DNA of 64,000 nt. Origin: Fischerella sp. PCC 9431. Lineage in GTDB: Bacteria; Cyanobacteriota; Cyanobacteriia; Cyanobacteriales; Nostocaceae. Of this stretch, positions 53,726 to 63,088 are shown one piece after another. A program made the translations under genes and the position numbers. Location of the stretch: assembly GCF_000447295.1 (NCBI RefSeq), contig NZ_KE650771.1, positions 5,415,559 through 5,479,558 of the forward strand, given 5' to 3'. The notes below the pieces were generated by a model. It did no database searches. It was not told the DNA's origin and saw nothing but the letters and a program-made list of their open reading frames with translations. Positions within the stretch are counted from its first letter, which is position 1, and the number at the start of each line of letters is the position of its first letter.

Positions 53726-53849
53726 TATCCCGCCTCAGAATTAATTGGTGAGGGTAATAGCACAAGTCAGTTAAAACTGACTTAAACACTTTCCTTGTCA
53801 GATTTATCTAGCTTTAACTATTAGTCAATAAATTTATTTATTGGCGGGA
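53726..53849. repeat. Diverged relative of the IS200-associated palindromic element
   Basis: It begins TATCCCGCC, continues with a CCTCA...TGAGG palindrome, then the hairpin AGTCAGTTAAAACTGACT (53765-53782), an AT-rich interior, TAGCTTTAACTA, the palindrome CAATAAATTTATTTATTG (53826-53843) and ends GCGGGA. The order of parts equals that of the 87-bp elements and their flanking palindromes at 27-29 kb, with different bases in the stems. Confidence 0.5.
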
Positions 53850-53869
53850 TGAAAAGCTGATGCAAGATA

Positions 53870-53938
53870 TCAGTTAATACGTCCCCATAAGGAAATTAAT
53901 AGCGATGCAGATATACATGTAACAATAATCGTCGGCAT
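53870..53938 (-). CDS. Possible 22-residue membrane peptide
   Basis: ATG at 53938 opens a 22-codon frame, MPTIIVTCISASLLISLWGR plus two residues, mostly hydrophobic. It is preceded by an unusually good SD, GGAGGG, seven bases before the ATG. It lies upstream of the sulfur operon on the same strand, 315 bp before it. It resembles in form tiny thylakoid or transporter subunits but matches none that I know, and could be chance. Confidence 0.35.
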   Translation of the reverse strand: MPTIIVTCISASLLISLWGRIN

Positions 53939-54403
53939 AGTTACACCCTCCTGCTACTTTGTATTCCTACTGATTAACAAACTATAAAGAGTTCTTATTT
54001 ACTTCATAATTACAGCCCTGTAAAGCCATTCTGCATTTGCAATTTTTCGACCCATACTGCTGTAAATAGCCAGCAACTATTTAGCAAATAAATATCGTAT
54101 AGTTTTCTTTTACCAGAAGATGTACTTACGGAACAACCGGGGCAATCTGAGCAATAAATATAAATTATTATACTTTAGCAAATAATAATCACGCTCAATA
54201 GATATCTGAAAAGCTTATCCATTATCTTTCACAATTAAAACTATTAAAGCCCAATTTGTATTAATTTCAACTCTATAAGCTCTATAAACTTTAAAAATTT
54301 GGAATATATGTAAAATAAAAATTTACAATGAATACTATTTTAAAAGATAATGCGATAAGTAGAGATTGTAACACCAATTCGCAAGTCGCAAGTAAGAAAC
54401 TGA
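53939..54403. other. AT-rich gene-free stretch
   Basis: Very AT-rich sequence with no recognisable gene, repeat family or RNA. It may contain promoters for the leftward small ORF and operon. Confidence 0.5.
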
Positions 54404-54681
54404 GAGCATGTTTGAAAAGTTTTGGGCGAATATAATTCGCTACTACACAAACCAAGTCCCTCCGGGTTCAGGGGTTCGCAATCGACGGGAACCGCCAAGA
54501 CTGCGACCCCCTCACCGCCTGCGCGGACTAACACAAAATTAGGATTTTTCAACCTGCGGAGGCAGGTTTTACCTATATAGCCAAGCCAGTGCGTTGGGTG
54601 GCTCTGCCGACTTGTAGCACCTGGCGCGCGATGGGTGAACATCGCCGGGACGGTATTAATTTAGACTTTTCAAACAACCTC
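54404..54681. mobile_element. 278-bp MITE with terminal inverted repeats
   Basis: The left end GAGCATGTTTGAAAAGT (54404-54420) and the reverse complement of the right end GAGGTTGTTTGAAAAGT (54665-54681) match at 15 of 17 bases. The interior is GC-richer than its surroundings and rich in small hairpins (AACCTGCGGAGGCAGGTT). An open frame of 100 codons inside it is not credible as a gene. The parent transposase is not in the window. Confidence 0.75.
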
Positions 54682-54769
54682 TTAGATGCAGCCTAGTTTT
54701 CCGGACTTGTATATGCTAGTTTTTATTCTAAAATATACAACCCCCAAAAGGAAGATTTATTGAGGCGAA

Positions 54770-55618
54770 ATGCCAACACACACATTACAACAACAATCTC
54801 TACAAACCAAACTCGGTTGGTCTTTGGATCAGCGAGACCCACAAATTATCAAATTATTGATGCCTTTTTGGGAGTGGCTGTATAAATATTATTTTCGAGT
54901 GCAGACTAGTGGCTGGGAAAATATTCCTGCCAACGAAAAAGTTCTATTGGTTGGTTCCCACAACGGCGGACTTGCTGCTCCTGATATGCACATGATGATG
55001 TATGACTGGTTTAAACGCTTTGGTGTGGAACGACCAATTTACGGTTTGATGCATCCGACGGTTTGGAAAGAGTGTCCAGATTTAGCACAAACAGCAGCTA
55101 AAATTGGAGCCATTATTGCCCATCCGAAAGTGGCGATCGCAGCTTTGCGATCCGGAGCCAGCGTCCTTGTGTATCCTGGTGGTGCAGAAGATGTATTTCG
55201 ACCTCACTCTTTGCGTCATCAAATTTATTTTGCGGAACGTCACGGATTTATCAAACTAGCACTACGAGAAAAAGTGCCGATAGTCCCGCTAATTTCGACT
55301 GGCGCTCACGATACATTGATTGTGCTTGCTGATGTTTATAAAATAGTCCAACAACTGCATGAATGGGGAATGCCTTGGCTATTCGGTATCGACCCGGTAG
55401 TATTTCCGATTTATTTAGGATTACCTTGGGGATTAGCCTTTGGGCCTTTACCTAATATTCCTTTACCAGTGCCTATTCGTACACGAGTTTGTCCACCGAT
55501 TGTGTTTGAACACTACGGTAGAAAAGCCGCAGGCGATCGCGATTACGTTAAAGCTTGCTACGAACTCGTCCGCAGTCGAATGCAGCAACAATTGGATGAT
55601 TTGGTGAACGGGGAATAG
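54770..55618 (+). CDS. Lysophospholipid acyltransferase (PlsC/LPLAT-type) family protein
   Basis: This 282-residue protein starts at ATG 54770. The catalytic acyltransferase motif appears as GSHNGGLAAPD, a variant of HxxxxD, and the downstream motif as VLVYPGGAEDVFRP, typical of the DGAT/LPLAT-like group; REKVPIVPLISTGAHD follows. There is a hydrophobic stretch around LFGIDPVVFPIYLGLPWGLAFG. It would acylate a glycerolipid or similar acceptor at the membrane. The gene stands alone, between a MITE and STRR. Confidence 0.85.
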   Translation: MPTHTLQQQSLQTKLGWSLDQRDPQIIKLLMPFWEWLYKYYFRVQTSGWENIPANEKVLLVGSHNGGLAAPDMHMMMYDWFKRFGVERPIYGLMHPTVWKECPDLAQTAAKIGAIIAHPKVAIAALRSGASVLVYPGGAEDVFRPHSLRHQIYFAERHGFIKLALREKVPIVPLISTGAHDTLIVLADVYKIVQQLHEWGMPWLFGIDPVVFPIYLGLPWGLAFGPLPNIPLPVPIRTRVCPPIVFEHYGRKAAGDRDYVKACYELVRSRMQQQLDDLVNGE

Positions 55619-55810
55619 GGAACAGGGATCGGGGATAAGGGATTGGGGATTGGGCATTGGGCATGAATCAGTTAACAGTTAACAGTGAGCAGTTTAATTT
55701 GATAACTGATAACTGATAAGTCTCCCTTGTCCCCCTTATCCTCCTTGTCCCCCATCCCTGATCCCTGATCCCTGATCCCCAATCCCCAATCCCCGATGCC
55801 CAATCCTCGA
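55619..55810. repeat. STRR between acyltransferase and permease genes
   Basis: Heptamers of the GGGGATC, GGGATTG and TCCCTGA types flank a stretch with the direct repeats AACAGTTAACAGT and TAACTGATAACTGATAA. No gene. Confidence 0.85.
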
Positions 55811-56926
55811 TCACCTCTCCAAACTCCGGGGATCAAGGGCATCTCTGAGTCCGTCTCCCAGTAAGTTGAATGCCAAGACTGTTAAGATAATTACGAGTGC
55901 TGGTGGCCAAATTAACCAAGGTTGTAGTACTAATATCGAAGCATTAGTTGCCAGAGATAACATATTGCCCCAAGAAGGGTCTGGTTGCTGAATTCCTAGA
56001 CCAATCAGACTGAGTACTGCTTCTGCACCGATAAAGCTGGGAACCGCAAGGGTTGCAGAGATGATAATATATGTTGCAGTCTGCGGTAATACGTGACGAG
56101 TAATAATATACAACGGCTTACCACCCATAGCTCGTGCTGCTTGGACAAATTCCCGTTCTTTGATGGATAATACTTGACCACGAATTACTCTTGCTAACCC
56201 AGCCCAACTAATAAACGACGTAATCAAGACAATCAATAAAAATCGTTGGGTACTGCTTAAGCCTGGTGGTAACACAGCACCCAAGGTGACTAATAAATAT
56301 ATGCTAGGAAAAGTCATCAGTACTTCAGCTAGGCGCATGATCGCAGCATCAATCCAGCCACCGAAATAACCAGAAATACCACCAATGATCATCCCCAGAG
56401 GAAAAGTTAAAGCTACTCCCACAATTCCAATAAATAAACTGATGCGACCTCCATACAATAAGCGACTAAATTGATCACGTCCTTGGTCGTCAGTACCCAA
56501 AATGTTAATTCTGGCTGGATCTGTAGTACCAAACAAATGCCAATTTAAAGGAATTCCCGGAAAAATAGTCACTTCCTTCCATTGAGGAGGTAAGGGAACA
56601 CTCAACTCTAAAAGACGATATTTTGATCCTTGTACAAATAATCGTAAAGGCGAGGGTTTGCTTTTATCCACAATCAGTTGGCGATCGCCTGTTTCTAAAT
56701 TTGTATCTCCCTGAATCGTCGGATAAACATGAGGTCCGATAAAGTTACCTGAAGTCGAAAACCAGTAAATTTTAGTTGGTGGTAATAAGGAACCATTTGC
56801 TTGCGGAACATAAGGGTCATAAGGCGCGACAAAATCCGCAGCAATTACTGCTATGTAAAAAATTATGAGCAAAATTGCTCCAAATCGCGCCAAAGGATTT
56901 TTCTTTAATCTTTGCCACCAATTCAT
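55811..56926 (-). CDS. ABC transporter permease, oligopeptide/nickel type (DppC-like)
   Basis: This 371-residue protein starts at ATG 56926. TM1 (ARFGAILLIIFYIAVIAADFVAPYDP) is followed by a periplasmic region of about 110 residues, then the core permease domain beginning LGTDDQGRDQFSRLLYGGRISL, characteristic of DppC/OppC, with the EAA loop QAARAMGGKPLYIITRHVLPQ and the end DALDPR. The partner DppB, binding protein and ATPases are not adjacent, as is common for such genes in cyanobacteria. Substrate unknown. A short stretch of TTTGTCATTTG-type repeats lies between it and the next gene upstream. Confidence 0.9.
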   Translation of the reverse strand: MNWWQRLKKNPLARFGAILLIIFYIAVIAADFVAPYDPYVPQANGSLLPPTKIYWFSTSGNFIGPHVYPTIQGDTNLETGDRQLIVDKSKPSPLRLFVQGSKYRLLELSVPLPPQWKEVTIFPGIPLNWHLFGTTDPARINILGTDDQGRDQFSRLLYGGRISLFIGIVGVALTFPLGMIIGGISGYFGGWIDAAIMRLAEVLMTFPSIYLLVTLGAVLPPGLSSTQRFLLIVLITSFISWAGLARVIRGQVLSIKEREFVQAARAMGGKPLYIITRHVLPQTATYIIISATLAVPSFIGAEAVLSLIGLGIQQPDPSWGNMLSLATNASILVLQPWLIWPPALVIILTVLAFNLLGDGLRDALDPRSLER

Positions 56927-57025
56927 AGTTAGTTATTTGTCCTTTATCATTTGTCATTTGATCAATAATCTTTTTTAAATCATCTCTTCTCCAAAGACCA
57001 ATGACCAATGACTAATGACTAATAT

Positions 57026-57901
57026 CTAAGCACGTAATTGTTCAACAAAATATAGCTTTTCATCTTGCAGAACTTCATGTTCGACAACAAAAACATTAGA
57101 GTGGAGATTAGCAATAATTTGTTTGCCTTGCTGTGTCAGAGTCAGATAACGTAGTGCATCTTGGATATATGGGTAAACTCCATGCCAGTAGAATTTAGGA
57201 TAGTTCTTGCGTAAGTCAGCAGGTGTTTGGTAGCCCAAAACTTTATTCATTCCGGTTTCTTCAAATTCGTAAAACAAAGAAATAATTTTTTTCAAGTAGC
57301 GGAGGTCGCTTAATTGTCCAATTAAATCAGCAGCACGAACTAAGCCTGCATAGTTATTGGTACATTGATGATCCTCAGCAGCAGGTACTGGAAAGCGAGT
57401 CAATTCAATATTAGTCTTAATAACTTCAGAGTCTATTAGTTTGTGACCGCCAAAGCGCTCATCAATAAAAAGTTTTGCTCTGTCTACATGATAAGGAGTC
57501 AAACTCGCATCAGAAGCCCCAGGCGAGAAAGAAATCATGTTGTGGTCTTTACCTGTAGCATACAAGCCTTCTTCCTCGCGGTCTTCTCGGCACACGCCTT
57601 TGACATAACCGATATCATGACACAGTAAAGAAATAATAAAGTGCAACCAGTCTTCACTGGAAACACCGCCTTCTCGAATGTGTTTGCCACGTAAGATTTC
57701 TTGTCCTACCAAAGTAACAAGAATTGAGTGTTCTACATTATGATATAGGGCATCGCTATTGGCAATGTTTTCTAAAGCCATATTTCCCGCCCAAGCAATT
57801 ATGTCCTGATAATCGGTGTTCAAGCAGCCATAGGTACGATGATAACCTTCTCGAATTTGCCCTACAAAAGCATCTATTAATATTTCTGTGGCATTGAACA
57901 T
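57026..57901 (-). CDS. HD-domain metal-dependent phosphohydrolase
   Basis: Starting at ATG 57901 (MFNATEILIDAFVGQIREGY) the protein has 291 residues. HNVEHS and LLCHDIGYVKG supply the HD-type metal ligands, and YAGLVRAADLIGQLSDLRYL a further conserved segment. It lacks a GYP motif, so cyclic-di-GMP hydrolysis is not indicated; nucleotide or second-messenger phosphohydrolase activity remains open. The frame is open nine codons further upstream, but the ATG at 57901 gives the natural start. A strong hairpin lies immediately upstream at 57922-57956. Confidence 0.75.
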   Translation of the reverse strand: MFNATEILIDAFVGQIREGYHRTYGCLNTDYQDIIAWAGNMALENIANSDALYHNVEHSILVTLVGQEILRGKHIREGGVSSEDWLHFIISLLCHDIGYVKGVCREDREEEGLYATGKDHNMISFSPGASDASLTPYHVDRAKLFIDERFGGHKLIDSEVIKTNIELTRFPVPAAEDHQCTNNYAGLVRAADLIGQLSDLRYLKKIISLFYEFEETGMNKVLGYQTPADLRKNYPKFYWHGVYPYIQDALRYLTLTQQGKQIIANLHSNVFVVEHEVLQDEKLYFVEQLRA

Positions 57902-57921
57902 AGTAGTTACTTGGTAAACTA

Positions 57922-57956
57922 CCCACACTGTATTCGGTACTCCGAATCAGTGTGGG
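57922..57956. terminator. Strong hairpin between the HD gene and the ProA-like gene
   Basis: CCCACACTG-T-ATTCGG pairs with CCGAAT-CAGTGTGGG across a 4-base loop, 15 base pairs with one bulged T. It is placed to end the leftward ProA-like transcript or to form a leader structure of the HD gene. T-richness after the stem is weak on the minus strand. Confidence 0.55.
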
Positions 57957-58025
57957 CTTTCAGTAGCCCTGAAGAGTCCGTACTGAAATTACAGTGATCA
58001 AGGCGGCCGTTCTAACTTTACCCAA

Positions 58026-59291
58026 TTAGAAACGTCCATTTCCCTGCACGATATGTTTGACCGTAGTCAGGCTTTCTAGGCTGATAAAACCACGTCGATG
58101 GCCTTTTTGGTTGGACATACCCAGAAATACGCCATCTCCCCGTGCAGGATTACGGCTAAAGCGGGGTGAAGAATTGATGTAACTAGAGGCGCTGTTGACT
58201 CCCAAGGCAAATTGCCGACTTTCTTGGTAAGATTCTGTGACGATACAGTCGGCGTGACCACTGCTGTACTGATTAATCCAAGCGATCGCTCCCTCTAAGC
58301 TATCCACTAGTTTAAAAGCGATAGTTTTAGTTAAATAAGCGCTTCCCCATTCTGTATCTTTAGCTAGTTGTAACTGAGGAAAAGCTTCTACTAATTCTGC
58401 GTCTCCTTTAACTTCAAAGCCTTTTTCTTGTAAACTGTTCCACAGGGTAATTAAAGATGATGGCATCGCTTGCCGATGAATTAAAACTTTTTCGATCGCA
58501 TTCACCGGATCGGGTTGGCTGCAATGGCTATCGATAATTATCCAACGTACCATTTCCAAGCTGCCATTAAGTGACCAATACAGATAACAATTACCCATTG
58601 TTGACTTTAATACTGGTGCTGTAGATTGGCGCACCACCTGCTGTACTAAGCTGGAACGTCCGTAGGGAATGACTAAATTTAAATACTGGTCTTGGCTGAC
58701 CAAATCACGGATAGAAGCACCGTGTTCAGTTTGGATTAATTCTAGACAGCCAGCCGATAAACCAGCATCAGCAATCCCAGCTTGTAAAGCCTCAGCGATC
58801 GCCACGTTCGAGTGACTAGCTTCTGTACCACCTTTAAGGATCAAACAATTACCTGTTTTGATGCATAAACCTGCTGCGATCGCCGCTAATTCTGGAAACG
58901 CCTCATAAATAAACGCAATCACTCCTAAAGGCGTTAGCTGTGTATAAGTCTGAGAATCTTCGAGTTGGTAGCCAGCACTACGCACCCGTCGCAGTGGATC
59001 AGATAGTTCTCCTATTCGTTGTAAAATCTCTACAGCTGTTTCCAGACGTCTTGGGGTTAGCTTCAGCCAGTCCAAAATCAAATCTGGTATAGCCATTTCC
59101 CGACTAGCTTCTAGATCCAAAGTATTGGCTTCCAGAATATCGTCAAAAGAACGTTTGATCGCCTCAGCCATAGCCAAGACGGCGCGACTGCGATCTATCC
59201 CTTTGGTAATTCCTAACTTTAAAGAAGCAACATAGGCACGTTTAGTGCTGGCGATTGCTTCGGGGCTATGATCAAAAGCGTCCACTGTCAT
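58026..59291 (-). CDS. proA: ProA-family protein (glutamate-5-semialdehyde dehydrogenase-like) without the catalytic Cys
   Basis: This 421-residue protein starts at ATG 59291 and aligns with ProA over its whole length: LTPLGVIAFIYEAFPE, ILKGGTEASHSN, LVIPYGRSSLVQQVV, EWGSAYLTKTIAFKL, SSYINSSPRFSRN and SLESLTTVKHI. At the position of the catalytic cysteine (RPSTCNTVETLL in E. coli ProA) the sequence reads QPDPVNAIEKVL, so Cys is replaced by Val. The C-terminal ARGPMG motif is also changed (HRRGFIS). It is therefore probably not an ordinary glutamyl-phosphate reductase, although automatic annotation would call it ProA. It overlaps no gene and starts four bases after the next gene upstream. Confidence 0.8.
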   Translation of the reverse strand: MTVDAFDHSPEAIASTKRAYVASLKLGITKGIDRSRAVLAMAEAIKRSFDDILEANTLDLEASREMAIPDLILDWLKLTPRRLETAVEILQRIGELSDPLRRVRSAGYQLEDSQTYTQLTPLGVIAFIYEAFPELAAIAAGLCIKTGNCLILKGGTEASHSNVAIAEALQAGIADAGLSAGCLELIQTEHGASIRDLVSQDQYLNLVIPYGRSSLVQQVVRQSTAPVLKSTMGNCYLYWSLNGSLEMVRWIIIDSHCSQPDPVNAIEKVLIHRQAMPSSLITLWNSLQEKGFEVKGDAELVEAFPQLQLAKDTEWGSAYLTKTIAFKLVDSLEGAIAWINQYSSGHADCIVTESYQESRQFALGVNSASSYINSSPRFSRNPARGDGVFLGMSNQKGHRRGFISLESLTTVKHIVQGNGRF

Positions 59292-59295
59292 TGAA

Positions 59296-59703
59296 TCAAC
59301 GTCTGTAAGTAAGCCAGACCATCAGTGCGGGTAGAATTGCCAATAGTACTGCTACCATTGCCCAAGCGATTATACTAGAACCACTGGCCAAGCGTAGTGC
59401 TAACGGCAACCATATAATCACTAGCACGAAAATAATGCCAAGTGCTACTGGTAGATAGCTTTCTCCTAGACGCGGATGGACAACTTGCCAGCTAGAACCT
59501 GTCCAACGCCAAGCGCGTTTATAGGGATAGGTAGTAGAAAGCTGTTCTAGCACATAACCATTATCTTCGACTACAAAGATTTGTTGACAGCGATCGCACC
59601 CAAACGCTTCTGTGAGGGTAATCGGAATTAACCGTCCCCGACGACGACAGGGACAGGGGTATTCGCTATTAAAATCAACTTTTTCGGGTTTTTGAGATTG
59701 CAC
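59296..59703 (-). CDS. Zinc-ribbon membrane protein co-transcribed with the ProA-like gene
   Basis: This 135-residue protein starts at ATG 59703. The N-terminal half has four Cys in two pairs (PCPCRRRG and GCDRC) that could bind zinc. Two membrane segments follow (LPVALGIIFVLVIIWLPLAL and IIAWAMVAVLLAILPALMVW). It ends four bases before the ProA-like start, so the two are almost certainly one operon. Function unknown; I recall similar cyanobacterial hypothetical proteins in this position. Confidence 0.65.
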   Translation of the reverse strand: MQSQKPEKVDFNSEYPCPCRRRGRLIPITLTEAFGCDRCQQIFVVEDNGYVLEQLSTTYPYKRAWRWTGSSWQVVHPRLGESYLPVALGIIFVLVIIWLPLALRLASGSSIIAWAMVAVLLAILPALMVWLTYRR

Positions 59704-60188
59704 AAGGAATTTTATAACTTGAGCGTGTTTATGGACAGCAGGAGAAGATCATCCTCTTGTTAAGGTTTTTGAGGTTGGTTAATCTCCTTTAAACTTTTTT
59801 TATAACAATTCAGCTACTTTGTGTGCTTCTTGCCTACAGAATATATTTTGGTTCAATAGACTGGCAAAAAAGGTTTGCACCTGACAACTAAGGAAATTAC
59901 CCTGGTCTTTCTTAATTAAGTGTAGTGCATCTCACATAATTCTTGGTTGCTGAGTTTGGGCATTGGGGATAGGGGATCGGGGAAAAGGGATTGGGGAGCA
60001 GGGAACAGGGAACAGGGAACAGGGAACAGGGTGCAGGGAACAGGGTGCAGGGAACAGGGAGCAGGGTGCAGGGAGCAGGGTGCAGGGTGCAGGGAGCAGG
60101 GAGCAGGGAACAGGGTGCAGGGAGAATAGACCAATGCCCAATGCCCAATGCCCAATCCCCGATCCCAATCCCCAATGACTATTGACTA
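59704..60188. repeat. Gene-free region with a long STRR block (59955-60175)
   Basis: About 220 bp of heptamers, chiefly CAGGGAA, CAGGGTG and CAGGGAG, flanked by GGGGATC and CCCAATG types. Frames stay open on both strands through the repeat without coding value. The part from 59704 to 59954 is AT-rich and shows nothing recognisable. Confidence 0.9.
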
Positions 60189-62951
60189 TTAACTATTGAC
60201 TAATAAATTGATTTCTGCTTTGACAACTGAAGGATCGGGGGTTTGCTCAAGGTGAAAGCCGAGTTTCTCGCAAACTCGCTGCATACCAGAATTTTCAGCA
60301 AGGATTTCGGCACTAATATAATTTAAGTGTTCGCTGCGTCCTACCTGAAGTAGTCTTTTGAGTAATTCGGTTCCTAAGCCTTGACAGTGAAAATGGTCAC
60401 TGACTAGCAGCGCAAACTCAGCACCTTGTGTACCGTGGATTTTGCTTAATCTGGCGATCGCTAAAAGTTCGTGTTGTCCGGTTTGGGGATTATGATAGTC
60501 AGCAACTAAAGCCATTTCTTGGTCATAATCGATAAAGCAAAGCCGTGTGAGTCTTTCATGGGCGATACGCTGACTAAGTTTGATCAGGTGAAAATAACGA
60601 AAATAAACGCTTTCTTCCGATAAGGTCTGATGAAACTGAATCATTAACGGTTCGTCTTCTGGACGAATCGGGCGAATTGTGACTTGCGTCCCGTTTTTCA
60701 TTGTCCAAGAGGAAACGTATTGTGTCGGGTAAGGACGAATAGCAGGTTTTGGTAAATTTGCCTCTTTGACATCTAAATCGTGTAGCACAATTCTTGCATC
60801 AAGGGCAATAAAAGAATTTTGAGTAATTGCTTGTACCAATAAAGGATTTATATCGATTTCTTTAATCCAGCGTTGTTCAACTACAAGTTGGCTAAAATGT
60901 ACCAAAAGTTGTTCTAATGCTTCCAAATCTACAGCTTTTCTACCCCTGACTCCCTGTAGCGCTTTGTAAATTCGGGTTTGTTCCATCATCCGCCGTGCTA
61001 ATGTCGTATTTAACGGCGGCAGCCCCAAAGCCCGATCCTGAAATACTTCTACCAATTGTCCCCCAGTACCAAAAAGTAAAACAGGGCCAAACTGAGGATC
61101 AATACTGCTACCTAAAATCAGTTCGTAGGTATTTTTCAAATCAATCATCGGCTGCACAGTAACACCAGCAAAATGACCTTCTCCGACTTTCTCTTTCACG
61201 GAAGTTGCAATTGCTGTGTAAGCCTGACGAACTGCCTCAGCGTCATGTAAATTTAAATGCACACCACCCACATCAGTTTTATGAGTAATGGTTTCGGAAA
61301 ATACCTTTAATACAACCGGGTAGCCAATTTGATCGGCTAGCTGTACAGCTTCTTCTGTACTCGTCGCTACTTCTGTATTTACCGTAGGAATCCCGTATGC
61401 TGCGAGAACTTGTTTTGATTCCACTTCAGTTAGTAAAGTTCTGCCAGCCAATCGTGCTTTTTGAATGATGGTTTCAACAATCACATGTTCATTGGCTACG
61501 TCTTGATTTTCAGTCAGTACAGGTGTTTCATACAATCCGCGTAAGTTGTAATTATAACGCCACATGTAGTTAAAAACACGGGCAGCCGTATCAGGAAACG
61601 GGAAAGTGGGAATCGAAGCTTGATTAAGGATTTCTGCCCCTGCTTCTATATCTGTATCTCCCATCCAACTAGCAAGAATAGGTTTACCAATTTTGGCGTA
61701 AGGTTTGAGCAGGTGAGCGGTTTGGGTAGGGTTCGTCATTGCCTGTGGTGTTAAAATTACCAGCAAACCATCACTATTGGGGTCTTTGGCAGTAATTTCT
61801 AAAGCTTGGGCATAACGAGTCGGATCAGCATCACCCAATAAGTCAATAGGGTTATGATGATTACCATTAGCTGGTAATATTTGATCTAGTGCTTCGTTAG
61901 TTGCGGCAGATAATTGTGCTAACTCACCCCCACCAGTAATCAGCGCATCGGTCGCCAGTACCCCAGGGCCGCCAGCATTAGTAATCACAGTCAATCGCCG
62001 TCCTTGAGGCCGGGGTTGTTTTGCTAACACCTCTGCCATATCGAACAACTCAGAAATACTATTTACCCGCAATACTCCACAACGTCGTAAAGCAGCATCA
62101 AACACTGCATCACTTCCCGCTAAAGCTCCTGTATGCGATGCTGCGGCTTTGGCTGCGGCTTCTGTGCGTCCAGCTTTAATGACAATGATCGGCTTAGTCA
62201 GGGCTACTTCCCGTGCTGCTGAGAGAAACGATCGCGCATCGCCAATCGATTCCATGTAGATTACAATACTTTCTGTGTGCGGGTCATCACCAAGATAATA
62301 AATCAAATCACCCCAACCCACATCCAGCATCGAACCGATGGAGATAAAAGCACTAAAACCGACGTTTTCTCGAAAACTCCAATCTAAAATCGCCGTACAC
62401 AACGCCCCACTTTGACTAATAAATCCCACCTTCCCGGGGAATGCCATGCTACTAGCAAAGGTAGCATTTAAGCCTGTGTGAGGATTGATCACACCTAAAC
62501 AATTAGGGCCAATCAACCGCATTTTGCTGTGGTGCAGTTGTTCTAAAACTTGTTTTTCTAATTTGACGCCATCTACACCGGTTTCTTTGAATCCAGCCGA
62601 AAGCACGATCGCACCTTTGACTCCCACCTCTACACATTCCCCAATAATCCCCGGAACAGTAGCAGCAGGTGTAATCACAATCGCTAAATCAATCGGTTCT
62701 GGAACTGCGGCTATATGAGGATAAGTTTTAATCCCCAGCACACTGCTACGGTTTGGATTGACAGGAAAAACCGTTCCCCCAAAAGGATGGCTGATCAGAT
62801 TCCAAAGTACAGTTCGTCCCACACTGCGATCGCGATCAGTTGCACCAATCACAGCGATCGTTTTCGGCGCAAATATTGCATCTAAAGGTTGATATTCGGA
62901 TCGGAGAATATCATAAGCGCGGTCTGAAGTCAGTGTGGGATTGGTTTGCAT
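60189..62951 (-). CDS. ADP-forming acyl-CoA synthetase fused to GNAT acetyltransferase (Pat/PatZ-like)
   Basis: From ATG 62951 ([20 protein letters not shown]) the protein has 920 residues. A CoA-binding domain ([17 protein letters not shown]) and a succinyl-CoA ligase-like domain ([31 protein letters not shown]) occupy about residues 25-480. An ATP-grasp domain spans about 490-710 ([20 protein letters not shown]). The GNAT domain is C-terminal (about 740-915, [19 protein letters not shown]). This is the architecture of PatZ/Pfka-type protein lysine acetyltransferases, in which the synthetase part is usually regulatory; an active acetyl-CoA synthetase is also possible. The catalytic His of the synthetase reads SHTGAL. 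The frame extends upstream into STRR, which is not part of the protein. It follows adhE on the same strand by 137 bp. Confidence 0.9.
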   Translation of the reverse strand: MQTNPTLTSDRAYDILRSEYQPLDAIFAPKTIAVIGATDRDRSVGRTVLWNLISHPFGGTVFPVNPNRSSVLGIKTYPHIAAVPEPIDLAIVITPAATVPGIIGECVEVGVKGAIVLSAGFKETGVDGVKLEKQVLEQLHHSKMRLIGPNCLGVINPHTGLNATFASSMAFPGKVGFISQSGALCTAILDWSFRENVGFSAFISIGSMLDVGWGDLIYYLGDDPHTESIVIYMESIGDARSFLSAAREVALTKPIIVIKAGRTEAAAKAAASHTGALAGSDAVFDAALRRCGVLRVNSISELFDMAEVLAKQPRPQGRRLTVITNAGGPGVLATDALITGGGELAQLSAATNEALDQILPANGNHHNPIDLLGDADPTRYAQALEITAKDPNSDGLLVILTPQAMTNPTQTAHLLKPYAKIGKPILASWMGDTDIEAGAEILNQASIPTFPFPDTAARVFNYMWRYNYNLRGLYETPVLTENQDVANEHVIVETIIQKARLAGRTLLTEVESKQVLAAYGIPTVNTEVATSTEEAVQLADQIGYPVVLKVFSETITHKTDVGGVHLNLHDAEAVRQAYTAIATSVKEKVGEGHFAGVTVQPMIDLKNTYELILGSSIDPQFGPVLLFGTGGQLVEVFQDRALGLPPLNTTLARRMMEQTRIYKALQGVRGRKAVDLEALEQLLVHFSQLVVEQRWIKEIDINPLLVQAITQNSFIALDARIVLHDLDVKEANLPKPAIRPYPTQYVSSWTMKNGTQVTIRPIRPEDEPLMIQFHQTLSEESVYFRYFHLIKLSQRIAHERLTRLCFIDYDQEMALVADYHNPQTGQHELLAIARLSKIHGTQGAEFALLVSDHFHCQGLGTELLKRLLQVGRSEHLNYISAEILAENSGMQRVCEKLGFHLEQTPDPSVVKAEINLLVNS

Positions 62952-62964
62952 GGTTCTTCTGGGA

Positions 62965-63088
62965 ATCGGGGACTGGGCATGGGGCATGGGGCATTGGGCA
63001 TGGGGATCGGACATGGGGCATCGGGCATTGGTTATTCTCCCTGCTCCCTTCTCTCCCTTCTCAATTTTTAATTTTTAATTTTTAATTT
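62965..63088. repeat. STRR between adhE and the Pat-like gene
   Basis: GGGCATG/GGGCATT heptamers, TCCCTGC and a run of TTTTTAAT units fill the gap. It leaves open a false 21-codon extension of the downstream protein. Confidence 0.85.

Noticed and set aside
54340-54642. 100-codon leftward frame
   Set aside because: It lies within the MITE and its composition comes from repeat hairpins; the start and end do not match any gene boundary.
62952-63014. 21-residue N-terminal extension of the Pat-like protein
   Set aside because: It is translated STRR before the natural start at 62951.
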